NCBI GenBank assembly: GCA_003694775.1
Contig: RFJV01000091.1
Location: 1 to 10,578 of the forward strand
Direction: 5' to 3'
Length of the DNA stretch: 10,578 nt
From: Chloroflexota bacterium
GTDB lineage: Bacteria > Chloroflexota > Anaerolineae > 4572-78 > J111
A program made the position numbers and the translations under genes. Within the stretch, counting starts at the first letter, position 1. Every line of letters begins with the position of its first letter. The notes under the pieces are model-generated. The model had not been told where the DNA came from and ran no database searches. It saw nothing but the letters and a program-made list of their open reading frames with translations. Positions 1 through 5,968 of the stretch are shown in pieces.

Positions 1-106
1 CCTCTCCCCTACTCCCATCCTTCTCTGCGCCTTACTCCTCACGCCCTGCTCCCGAAAGCAGGGCGTGAGGAGTAAGGAGCAGAGAAGGATGGGAGTAGGG
101 GAGAGG
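1..106. repeat. Long imperfect inverted repeat (50-bp arms, 6-nt loop)
   Basis: Positions 1-50 are the reverse complement of 57-106 with one mismatch in 50 (near 30/77), around the loop CCCGAA at 51-56. The arm starts exactly at the window edge, so the repeat could extend further left. Each arm is strongly strand-biased (pyrimidine-rich left, purine-rich right) and contains a CATCCTT word like the heptamers at 181-215. As RNA or cruciform DNA it would be an extremely stable hairpin. There is no T-tract and no transposase, so I call it only an inverted repeat. It could be a bidirectional terminator of a gene to the left, a non-autonomous palindromic element, or a replication-generated inverted duplication. 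Confidence 0.95.
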
Positions 107-154
107 CCTTATCGCCTTATCGCATTATCGCCTTATCGCATTATCGTATTATCG
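107..154. repeat. Tandem octamer array, about 6 units
   Basis: Six consecutive 8-bp units follow the hairpin directly: CCTTATCG, CCTTATCG, CATTATCG, CCTTATCG, CATTATCG, TATTATCG. Every unit keeps TTATCG or ATTATCG and varies only in the first two bases. There are no spacers, so it is a simple-sequence array and not a CRISPR. No coding sequence crosses it convincingly. Confidence 0.9.
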
Positions 155-180
155 CCCCATCCCTTTCCGCCCTCCGCCTT

Positions 181-215
181 CATCCTTCATCCTTCATCCC
201 TCATCCCTCATCCTT
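181..215. repeat. Tandem heptamer array CATCCYT, 5 units
   Basis: Five consecutive 7-bp units: CATCCTT twice, CATCCCT twice, then CATCCTT. The same two unit types recur near 8884-8911 in front of the dehydrogenase gene. The array ends four bases before the -35 box of the recombinase promoter. Heptameric short tandem repeats are known as dispersed intergenic elements in several bacterial groups; placing this one in such a class is inference. Confidence 0.88.
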
Positions 216-218
216 TCC

Positions 219-247
219 TTGACATCCGGCCCGATTCCGGGTAGAAT
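219..247 (+). promoter_or_regulatory. Predicted sigma70-type promoter of the recombinase gene
   Basis: TTGACA at 219-224, a 17-bp spacer, then TAGAAT at 242-247. The -35 box is consensus and the -10 box matches five of six bases. The spacer contains CCGG-N7-CCGG. Transcription would begin near 253-255, so the palindrome at 256-295 would lie at the very 5' end of the message, upstream of the ribosome binding site at 309-314. Confidence 0.65.
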
Positions 248-255
248 AGGGTTGA

Positions 256-295
256 ATTTTTACTTCGCAAAATATCTCTTTTGCGAAGTAAAAAT
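256..295. repeat. Perfect palindromic element (17-bp arms, 6-nt loop)
   Basis: ATTTTTACTTCGCAAAA (256-272) and its exact reverse complement (279-295) flank TATCTC. It is AT-rich against GC-rich surroundings. It covers the TTG at 281 that would be the longest possible recombinase start and sits between the predicted promoter and the Shine-Dalgarno. In RNA it would form a strong 5'-leader hairpin. It could be a dispersed REP-like repeat, a recombinase binding or attachment site, or an mRNA stability element. No second copy occurs in this window. Confidence 0.93.
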
Positions 296-322
296 CAAAA
301 AACAGCCCGAAAGGTACGAAAA

Positions 323-1390
323 ATGCCCACCCAAGAAAAAGACACGGAAAACCACAGAAGGCCACCAACCGTTCAACCTTCAACCTCTAACCTTCAACCT
401 TCAACCCCCAGCTTCCAGCCCTCCACTGTCGCCGCGGCACTGGAGCTTTACCTGGAAGAAATCGGCAAGAGCCGGGCCGGCAGTACGCTGAACACTTATT
501 ACTACACGATAGAAAAATTCAAGACCACGCTGGCCGGCCGCGGCTGTCCGCCCGATAAAACCCCGCTGGCAGAGATGACCAACGAGTGGATCCAGTGGTT
601 TCTGGACGACCTGCGCATCCTGGAGCCAACCACCGAGCGCAGTTATCTGGCCGCGGTCATCGGCTTTTACGAATACGTGGTCGCCAAGAACTGGCTGGAC
701 CTCAACCTGACCGAAATGCGCTACTTTGTGCGTCGTCGCCAGCGGAAACTGCCGCAGAAAGCTCAGCGCTTCCCTCGTGAGCAAATCGACAAACTACTAC
801 ACGAAATGGACACCCTCTGCGACCGGCCTTTTGAAAACGACCGGGAGCGGCTGGCCGCCCTGCGCGACCGCGGCCTGTTCTACCTGCTGGCCGATACCGG
901 TCTGCGGGTCTCCGAGGCCTGCTCCCTGACCGTCGGTCAGGTGGATTTTAACGAGTACGAGCTGTTCGCCGTGGGCAAAGGCAGTAAGGAAGCCCGCATC
1001 CGCATCTCCCCCCGCGCCCTGGAGCGTCTGCAAAAATACCTGAATATTCGTGAAAATTTTCACGATATGCCCCCCTCCCCTGCCGACACCCCTCTCTTTG
1101 CCCGTCACGACAGGCGGGCCGGCAAGAAACTGCGGCCCATCTCCCCGCGGGCCGTTCAGCAGGCGGTGGACCGCTGGGTGGCGCAGTTTTTGGGGCCACG
1201 ATACCGGACCGAAATTACCCCCCACTCCTTCCGGCACTACTTTGTGACCACCGTTCTGCGGGCTACCGGCGGCGACGTGGAGGTCGCCAGGAAGCTGGCC
1301 CGCCACGCCGACATCAGCACCACCATGCGCTACGCCCACCTGAGCGACGAAGAGCTGGACCGCAAGTATTACGAGATATTTGGGGATTAG
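323..1390 (+). CDS. Tyrosine recombinase/integrase (XerC/XerD-like, phage integrase family)
   Basis: A 355-residue tyrosine recombinase that would cut and rejoin DNA through a covalent 3'-phosphotyrosine intermediate. The N-terminal SAM-like core-binding domain spans about residues 36-135 and the catalytic domain about 150-350. All catalytic positions are visible: Arg195 (GLRVSEA), Lys219 or Lys222 (GKGSK), His301 and Arg304 (HSFRH), His328 (ARHAD) and Tyr337 (MRYAH). I chose ATG 323 because GAAAGG at 309-314 lies 8 nt upstream; a TTG at 281 would put the start inside the palindrome. Residues 17-35 are low-complexity (QPST repeats) encoded by a DNA heptamer array and are probably not part of the conserved fold. 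No excisionase, phage or transposon genes accompany it, so it may be a solitary Xer-like resolvase or the remnant of an integrated element. Family is certain; substrate is unknown. Confidence 0.95.
   Translation: MPTQEKDTENHRRPPTVQPSTSNLQPSTPSFQPSTVAAALELYLEEIGKSRAGSTLNTYYYTIEKFKTTLAGRGCPPDKTPLAEMTNEWIQWFLDDLRILEPTTERSYLAAVIGFYEYVVAKNWLDLNLTEMRYFVRRRQRKLPQKAQRFPREQIDKLLHEMDTLCDRPFENDRERLAALRDRGLFYLLADTGLRVSEACSLTVGQVDFNEYELFAVGKGSKEARIRISPRALERLQKYLNIRENFHDMPPSPADTPLFARHDRRAGKKLRPISPRAVQQAVDRWVAQFLGPRYRTEITPHSFRHYFVTTVLRATGGDVEVARKLARHADISTTMRYAHLSDEELDRKYYEIFGD
371..405. repeat. Heptamer tandem repeat inside the recombinase gene
   Basis: Five 7-bp units: GTTCAAC, CTTCAAC, CTCTAAC, CTTCAAC, CTTCAAC, fading into CCCCAGC and TTCCAGC up to 419. 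Because 7 and 3 share no factor, 21 bp encode a heptapeptide period, seen as VQPSTSN, LQPSTPS, FQPST. The unit resembles the intergenic CATCCTT family in length and CCTT content. Confidence 0.85.
1048..1065. repeat. 18-bp perfect palindrome within the recombinase gene
   Basis: TCGTGAAAATTTTCACGA reads identically on both strands. It lies in the loop-coding part of the catalytic domain (residues NIRENFHD), a variable region of the family. It could bind a dimeric protein or be chance in an AT-rich patch. Confidence 0.75.
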
Positions 1391-1419
1391 GGATTTAGAG
1401 GCAGTTCCCCCAAATTTTT
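1378..1419 (+). terminator. Possible intrinsic terminator of the recombinase gene
   Basis: ATTTGGGG (1378-1385) can pair with CCCCAAAT (1408-1415), followed by T residues to 1419. The stem overlaps the stop codon and the loop is long (22 nt), so strength is doubtful. It separates the recombinase from the regulator's own promoter. Confidence 0.4.
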
Positions 1420-1432
1420 AAGGTTTGTACGG

Positions 1433-1461
1433 TTGACAAATCAATCTGTATACTGTATACT
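1433..1461 (+). promoter_or_regulatory. Strong sigma70-type promoter of the GntR regulator
   Basis: TTGACA at 1433-1438, a 17-bp spacer, TATACT at 1456-1461: a perfect -35 box and five of six bases in the -10 box at ideal spacing. The -10 box lies inside the operator-like repeats, an arrangement expected for negative autoregulation. Confidence 0.75.
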
Positions 1462-1483
1462 GTACTCAGAATTCAGTATACAG
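1446..1483. promoter_or_regulatory. Predicted GntR/FCD operator: three copies of CTGTATACTG
   Basis: CTGTATACTG occurs at 1446-1455 and again at 1453-1462, sharing the CTG, and its exact reverse complement CAGTATACAG occurs at 1474-1483. Each copy centres on the palindrome GTATAC. The first two copies span the spacer and -10 box and the third lies just past the likely transcription start. FadR/FCD-family regulators bind short palindromes with GT and AC half-sites, which this matches; assignment to the adjacent regulator is inference from proximity. Confidence 0.65.
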
Positions 1484-1521
1484 AAACCTCACGCCTTATC
1501 CACCAGAACAGGAAAAAAGAG

Positions 1522-2205
1522 ATGACTGTACAGGGAACACTGGCGCCCATCACCAACCAGAATACACTGGCCGACATCGTCACCGCGCGCTTGCGGGAGG
1601 CGATTATTCAGGGCAAACTCAAACCCGGAGAACGCCTGGCCGAGCCTTCCCTGGCCGCGGAGCTGGGCGTCAGCCGAAGCCCGGTGCGCGAAGCCCTGGT
1701 TCGCCTGGAAAGCGAGCGTCTGGTCTCGCGGCAGGCAAACCGGGGCTTCTTTGTCTGGGAGCCAAAAGAGAAGGATGTCGACGAAATCCTCAGCCTGCGG
1801 GTGATGATGGAATCGCTGGCCGCGGAGCTGGTTCTGGCCAACCTGACCGACGAGGATTTTGACCGTCTGGAAGAAATCTACCAAACCCAGAAAAAGCTGG
1901 TCGAATTGGGAGAATTTCTACGGCTGACCCGCGAGGACCGGCATTTTCACGATTACTGCGTGGTGCGCTCCGGCAACTCCCGGCTGGTCAATATGTGGGG
2001 CCAGATAATGAGCCAGTGGGAAGTGCTGATTTACCGCCGCATCGAGCGGTTTCCCACCGTTTCCAAAACCGTTCTCTCCGACCACCGGCTGATTCTGGAT
2101 ACGATGAAGCAGAAGGATTTGAAGAAAGTTGTGGAACTGCACCGGACGATTAATGCCAGAGTAGGGCAGGAAATGAAGGATGCCTTGAGACAGGCTTTGA
2201 TTTGA
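1522..2205 (+). CDS. GntR family transcriptional regulator, FadR subfamily (FCD domain)
   Basis: A 227-residue cytoplasmic repressor or activator of typical FCD-family length. Residues 15-80 form the winged helix-turn-helix, including LREAIIQGKLKPGERL and the recognition segment SRSPVREALVRLESE. Residues 85-220 form the all-helical FCD ligand domain, with candidate metal or ligand residues Asp139, His143 (DRHFH), His188 and His207. FCD regulators usually sense carboxylic acids or sugar acids and control their catabolism. ATG 1522 is preceded by AGGAAAA with suitable spacing and by a dedicated promoter with operator-like repeats. It stands just upstream of the co-directional sugar uptake and transketolase genes, so it is the obvious candidate for their control. 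That link is inferred: no copy of the 10-bp operator was seen in front of 2430. Confidence 0.95.
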   Translation: MTVQGTLAPITNQNTLADIVTARLREAIIQGKLKPGERLAEPSLAAELGVSRSPVREALVRLESERLVSRQANRGFFVWEPKEKDVDEILSLRVMMESLAAELVLANLTDEDFDRLEEIYQTQKKLVELGEFLRLTREDRHFHDYCVVRSGNSRLVNMWGQIMSQWEVLIYRRIERFPTVSKTVLSDHRLILDTMKQKDLKKVVELHRTINARVGQEMKDALRQALI

Positions 2206-2429
2206 TGCGGTAGAGGGTTGTGGAGTAAAGGGACAGGCGGCTGTGCCGCTTCACTGCCTTACTGATTAAAAAAGCGGAGAATGCCGATGTACCTTTGGCC
2301 GGGGCAATCGGCATTCTCCAGGAGCAGGCAGACACAGCACGCCGCTGTTTTTGGCGGCACGCTACTGCGTCTGCGCGTCTTTCTAATTGTAGCCAAAACC
2401 GCCAGATTTGGCGAATTTAAGGAGGTGTG
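2206..2429 (+). promoter_or_regulatory. Non-coding, hairpin-rich leader of the catabolic block
   Basis: No credible ORF is present. Hairpins seen: 2235-2251 (AGGCGGC/GCCGCTT with a G-T pair, 3-nt loop); 2276-2319 (13-bp perfect arms GGAGAATGCCGAT and ATCGGCATTCTCC, 18-nt loop); 2341-2358 (GCCGC/GCGGC around a T-rich loop); and 2400-2413 (CGCCA/TGGCG, loop GATT) just before the Shine-Dalgarno. GCCAA at 2392-2396 could compete with CGCCA for the same TTGGC, giving two alternative structures. None has a T-tract on the plus strand. I recognise no riboswitch class and see no convincing promoter. Confidence 0.5.
2276..2319. repeat. Inverted repeat, 13-bp perfect arms
   Basis: GGAGAATGCCGAT at 2276-2288 and ATCGGCATTCTCC at 2307-2319 are exact reverse complements around an 18-nt GC-rich loop. 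There is no downstream T-run, so it is not a clear intrinsic terminator. It may end the regulator transcript, protect the downstream message, or be a protein site. Confidence 0.85.
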
Positions 2430-3419
2430 ATGAATATCAGGTATTCCGTTATCCTGGGATTTCTGGGCCAGCTCAACGACCGCTTTTCTTCCTACCATTC
2501 CCCCCGCACTTTGCCGGAAAAACTGGCTCTGGTGGGGCAGATTGACGGAGCAACCGGCATCGAGGCGGTTTACCCTCCGGACTTCAAGGGCTTCAGCTAC
2601 AGCGAGTACCGGGACCTGCTGGCAAAGCACAATCTCAGCGTATCGTCGGTGAATGTCAACCTGAAGGGTGAGGCCAGGTTCCACCGCGGCGCGCTGACCT
2701 CGCCAGACCCCGGCATCCGGGCCGAGGCGGTGCAGTATCTGAAGGCTGGAATGGACTGGGCCGCGGAGGTAGGGGCCAATCTGGTGACGGTGTGCCCGCT
2801 GGCAGATGGTCACGATTACCCCTTTGAAATCGATTACGGGCAGGCCTGGAAGTGGATGGTCGACTGCCTGGGCGAAGCCGCCCAGTACCGGCCCGATGTT
2901 CGCCTGAGCATCGAGTACAAGCAAAGCGAGCCGCGGGCACGGGTGATTGTGCCCAATGCCGGGGTGGTGCTGTATCTGTGCGAGCAAATCGGGCTGGACA
3001 ACGTGGGGCTGACCCTGGACACCGGACACGCCCTCTACATCACCGAGACGCCGGCCCAGATGATAAGTCTGGCCGCGCAGGCAGGCCGTCTGTTCCTGGT
3101 GCACATCAACGACAACTACCGCAACTGGGACTGGGACCTGATTCCGGGGACGGTCAACTTCTGGGACTGGCTGGAAACCCTGCTGGTTCTGGATGAGGTG
3201 GGCTACGACGGCTGGCTGGTCTCCGATGTGTTCCCCTCCCGTACCGACCCGGTTGAAACCCTGTCGGCCAGCTACCGGGCCATCCTCTACGCCGAAAAAC
3301 TGCTGGATAATTTTGGCCGGGACCGCCTGCGCCAGATGGTGCGCCAGCGGGATGTCATCAGGGTCTTTGATGCCCTGCAGGAGATGATGGTCGGGACCGC
3401 TGGCCAGGCGTCGGCCTGA
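2430..3419 (+). CDS. Sugar (phosphate) isomerase/epimerase, xylose-isomerase-like TIM barrel
   Basis: A 329-residue protein of the AP-endonuclease-2/xylose-isomerase-like TIM-barrel superfamily, whose members use a divalent metal to isomerise or epimerise sugars and related polyols. Candidate metal and catalytic positions, in family order: Glu162 (SIEYK), Asp197 and His200 (LDTGH), His225 with Asp228 (VHINDN), and Asp266 (SDVFP), where ketose 3-epimerases such as D-tagatose 3-epimerase have glutamate. There is no signal peptide or membrane segment, so it is cytoplasmic. ATG 2430 has AAGGAGG at 2419-2425, only 4 nt away; the GTG at 2427 would overlap that site and is rejected. It is first in the co-directional block, 111 nt before the binding-protein gene. 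Substrate cannot be read from the sequence; alternatives include an apiose-type isomerase, a ketose 3-epimerase or an inosose-related enzyme. Confidence 0.88.
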   Translation: MNIRYSVILGFLGQLNDRFSSYHSPRTLPEKLALVGQIDGATGIEAVYPPDFKGFSYSEYRDLLAKHNLSVSSVNVNLKGEARFHRGALTSPDPGIRAEAVQYLKAGMDWAAEVGANLVTVCPLADGHDYPFEIDYGQAWKWMVDCLGEAAQYRPDVRLSIEYKQSEPRARVIVPNAGVVLYLCEQIGLDNVGLTLDTGHALYITETPAQMISLAAQAGRLFLVHINDNYRNWDWDLIPGTVNFWDWLETLLVLDEVGYDGWLVSDVFPSRTDPVETLSASYRAILYAEKLLDNFGRDRLRQMVRQRDVIRVFDALQEMMVGTAGQASA

Positions 3420-3530
3420 AAAAAGGAGAAAGGAGGTGCGTCTGCAAGGTCAACGAAGTATCCAGGTTGGAGATGTTTGGCGGTAATCTCTAAAAATTCT
3501 ACCACAGTATCAATCAAGGAGGATACAAAG

Positions 3531-4934
3531 GTGAAAACGAAGAAGTTTGACCGTCTCGTTTCCCGGCGCGATGTCCTGCGCTACCTTGCCCTGGGCGGTG
3601 CGGGGCTGGTCGCTACAGCCTGTGGGGCGGCGGCAACCCCGCAGATTATTCGCGAAACGGTCGAAGTAGAAAAGGTGGTTGAAAAGACCGTTGAAGTTGA
3701 AAAAGTGGTGACGGCTACCCCGGTTGCTGTACAGAAGTTCCCCGGGGTAACGCTGGAAGCCATTATGCGGCGAAGCTTCATCCCCGAAATGAACGCCCTG
3801 CAGGAGAACCAGGCCCAAAAGTGGGCTGAGATGACCGGGGCCACGGTAGAAACCTCGTTTGCCCGTGAGTGGCGGGAGATGATTGCCGCGGCCGTCGACT
3901 CCGGCTCCGGCGGCGACATCGGCGAGCTGTTCCAGAATACAGCCCACGTGTACGGCGAGAAGCTGATGGACGTGTCGGACCTGGCCGAAGAGCTGGGAGC
4001 CAGGTACGGCGGCTGGTACGAGGTGGGCAAGGGTGCGGCGATGGTCAACGGTGTCTGGCGGGCCATCCCGCGGGCCTACACCGCCCACCTGATTAACTAC
4101 CGGGTCGACATCTTTGAGGAAGCCGGCATCAAAGAACCGCCGACCACTTACGACGAACTGCTGGACGCGGCCACCAAGATTTACGAGGCCGGTCTGCCGC
4201 CGGTCGGCTTTACGATGAGCCAGGCCGGGCCGAACGACTCTGCCAGCTTTGCCTACTCCGTCCTCTGGTCCTTCGGCGGGATGGAAGTGGAAGAAGACGG
4301 CAAGACTGTGGCTATCAACACCCCGGAAACCCGCGCCGCGCTGAAGTACGTCCAGGAGCTGGCCAAGGTCTCTGCGCCAGACATCACCGGCTACGACGAA
4401 GGGTCCAACAACCGCAACTTCCTGGCCGGCGAAATCTCTGCCACCCAGAACGCGGCCAGCATCTACTGGGCGGCCCAGCGGCAGGCCCCCGACATCGCCG
4501 AGAATATGAGCCACTTCCGCTACCCCGCCGGCCCCGCCGGTCGCCACCAGTTTGTGGAAATGAACCTCCTCTCCATCTTCGATTTCAGCCCCAACAAGGA
4601 AGCCGCCAAAGCGTTCGTTGCCTGGCTGATGGAAGAACCCCAGCTCAGCCCACTGGCCCAGGTGGGCCTCACCTTCTACACTCCGCTCCTCAACTACTAT
4701 GACGACCTGCCCAACATGCCCTGGAATATCGACCCGAAGCTCAAGCTGGCCAAAGGCCTGGCCAAGGAAGGCCACCTGGCCGGCTGGCCTGGACCGCCCT
4801 CCCGGCAGTCCGGTGAAGCCTACAGCAACCAGACCCTGGTCAACATGTTCGCCAGCGTTATCACCGGCGAAGCCACCATCGAAGAGGCCGTAAAGCGGGC
4901 CGAGCAAGAACTGAAAGCCGTTTACGAGGCCTAA
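3531..4934 (+). CDS. ABC sugar transporter solute-binding lipoprotein (family 1)
   Basis: A 467-residue extracytoplasmic sugar-binding protein anchored by lipid. SRRDVLRYL at residues 11-19 is a twin-arginine motif, followed by a hydrophobic stretch and a lipobox (VATAC) with Cys31, so it looks like a Tat-exported lipoprotein. Residues 43-62 form a repeat linker (TVEVEKVVEK, TVEVEKVVTA) of the type found in Chloroflexota binding proteins. The rest has the two-lobed family-1 pattern, with hinge-type segments such as GVWRAIPRAYTAHLINYRVD. I chose GTG 3531 because AAGGAGG at 3516-3522 lies 8 nt upstream and the Tat signal then starts close to the N-terminus; an in-frame start at 3477 would add 18 unconserved residues. 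It is followed by a hairpin and the two permease genes. Ligand unknown; mono- or oligosaccharide likely. Confidence 0.93.
   Translation: MKTKKFDRLVSRRDVLRYLALGGAGLVATACGAAATPQIIRETVEVEKVVEKTVEVEKVVTATPVAVQKFPGVTLEAIMRRSFIPEMNALQENQAQKWAEMTGATVETSFAREWREMIAAAVDSGSGGDIGELFQNTAHVYGEKLMDVSDLAEELGARYGGWYEVGKGAAMVNGVWRAIPRAYTAHLINYRVDIFEEAGIKEPPTTYDELLDAATKIYEAGLPPVGFTMSQAGPNDSASFAYSVLWSFGGMEVEEDGKTVAINTPETRAALKYVQELAKVSAPDITGYDEGSNNRNFLAGEISATQNAASIYWAAQRQAPDIAENMSHFRYPAGPAGRHQFVEMNLLSIFDFSPNKEAAKAFVAWLMEEPQLSPLAQVGLTFYTPLLNYYDDLPNMPWNIDPKLKLAKGLAKEGHLAGWPGPPSRQSGEAYSNQTLVNMFASVITGEATIEEAVKRAEQELKAVYEA
3657..3716 (+). repeat. Imperfect 30-bp direct repeat encoding the Val/Glu/Lys linker
   Basis: Two 30-bp units (3657-3686 and 3687-3716) encode TVEVEKVVEK and TVEVEKVVTA. 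Most differences are silent third-position changes, so the peptide is better conserved than the DNA. This points to selection for a charged, probably helical spacer between the membrane anchor and the binding domain. Confidence 0.8.
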
Positions 4935-4953
4935 GGGGTTTGTTCTTCCGTGC

Positions 4954-4990
4954 ACTTCGGGCCTCTCCGCCTGGCCGGGAGGCCCGAAGT
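4954..4990 (+). promoter_or_regulatory. Intercistronic hairpin between binding protein and permease
   Basis: ACTTCGGGCCTC (4954-4965) pairs perfectly with GAGGCCCGAAGT (4979-4990), and a further U-G and C-G pair can close the loop. No T-run follows. Stem-loops here are common in ABC sugar operons, where they stabilise or partly terminate the message so that binding protein is made in excess over permease. That role is inferred. Confidence 0.7.
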
Positions 4991-5020
4991 CATCACTCTG
5001 GATAAGGATGCAGAATACCG

Positions 5021-5965
5021 ATGAGCGTATTACAAAGTTCTTTCTCAACCCAACCTGCCACGCTCTGGGGCCGGGTGAAGCGGTGGTGGTTTGTCCGGCT
5101 GGAAGACGAAACGACCCTGGGCTATCTGCTGGTCATCCCCATTCTGGTGGTGGTCTTCAGTTTTGTGGGCTATCCATTCTTTATGGCCGTCTTTTTCAGC
5201 CTGACCGACCGTGTCCTGGGACAGGTAGAGTACAATTTTGTGGGGCTGACCAACTACATCAACCTGGCTAAAGACCCTGTTTTCCGCAAAACGGTGGTCA
5301 ACACCTTCAACTATACGGTGACTGCGGTCATCTTCAAGCTGGGGTTGGGCATCCTGATGGCCCTGACTCTGAACGAAATTACCCGCTTCCGGCGCATCAT
5401 CCGGGCCGCTTTCCTGCTTCCGTGGGTGGTGCCTTCCTCGTTGAGCGTTCTGGCCTGGATTTGGATGTTCGACTCCCAGTTCAGCATCATCACCTATTTT
5501 GCCCGGCAGTTGGGAATTGTGGACGGTAAAATCCCCTGGCTGGGCGACCCGGCCCTGGCAATGGCCGCAGTGCAGACGGTCAACATCTGGCGGGGGGTGC
5601 CCTTCTTTGGAATGGCCCTGCTGGCCGCCCTGGTGACGGTTCCCAAAGACCTGTACGACGCGGCCACGGTAGACGGGGCATCGGCATTCCAGAAATTCCG
5701 CTACGTGACTCTGCCGTCTATTATGCCTATCCTGATGGTGGTGACCCTGTTCTCCTTTATCCAGACGATGGGCGATTTCCAGATTGTCTGGATTTTGACC
5801 AAGGGCGGCCCTATCAACAGCACCCACCTGATTGCCACCCTGGCCTTCCGAACCGCCATTCAGGGGTCCAATGTGGGCGTGGGCGCGGCGATTGCCGTTT
5901 TCCTTCTGCCCTTCCTGGTTGCCATTATTGCCCTGCAGTTACGGCAGTTACGCCGAGGAGAGTGA
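5021..5965 (+). CDS. ABC sugar transporter permease 1 (MalF/UgpA-like, binding-protein-dependent)
   Basis: A 314-residue inner-membrane permease of the carbohydrate-uptake-1 type. About six membrane segments are visible, near residues 33-55, 95-118, 128-150, 178-205, 232-252 and 283-307. The EAA loop that docks the ATPase is at about 210-238 (DLYDAATVDGASAFQKF, then LPSIMP). The N-terminal cytoplasmic tail of about 30 residues is normal for the first permease. ATG 5021 has AAGGA at 5004-5008, spaced rather far (12 nt). It ends 3 nt before the second permease gene, so the two are surely co-transcribed. No ATP-binding subunit is encoded in the window; a shared MsmX/UgpC-like ATPase is the usual solution. 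Confidence 0.95.
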   Translation: MSVLQSSFSTQPATLWGRVKRWWFVRLEDETTLGYLLVIPILVVVFSFVGYPFFMAVFFSLTDRVLGQVEYNFVGLTNYINLAKDPVFRKTVVNTFNYTVTAVIFKLGLGILMALTLNEITRFRRIIRAAFLLPWVVPSSLSVLAWIWMFDSQFSIITYFARQLGIVDGKIPWLGDPALAMAAVQTVNIWRGVPFFGMALLAALVTVPKDLYDAATVDGASAFQKFRYVTLPSIMPILMVVTLFSFIQTMGDFQIVWILTKGGPINSTHLIATLAFRTAIQGSNVGVGAAIAVFLLPFLVAIIALQLRQLRRGE

Positions 5966-5968
5966 GCT

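Noticed and set aside
107..215. Possible CRISPR array
   Set aside because: Units of 7-8 bp follow each other directly with no unique spacers, and no cas genes are near.
1..322. Insertion sequence ends or an attachment site in a tRNA gene
   Set aside because: There is no transposase, no target duplication that I can find, and no tRNA-like sequence; the hairpin arms are contiguous around a 6-nt loop and do not flank cargo.
219..491. Plus-strand 90-codon frame through the palindrome and into the recombinase
   Set aside because: It overlaps the recombinase out of frame and consists of translated palindrome plus heptamer repeat.
3420..3530. Short leader peptide between isomerase and binding-protein genes
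   Set aside because: GTG 3436 overlaps its own ribosome site and ATG 3473 gives only six codons; neither has features of an attenuator.
3510..5048. Long open frame (512 codons) on the minus strand opposite the binding-protein gene
   Set aside because: It mirrors a clear plus-strand family-1 binding protein, has low-complexity Gly/Val/His-rich translation and no recognisable domain. GC-rich third positions produce such antisense frames.
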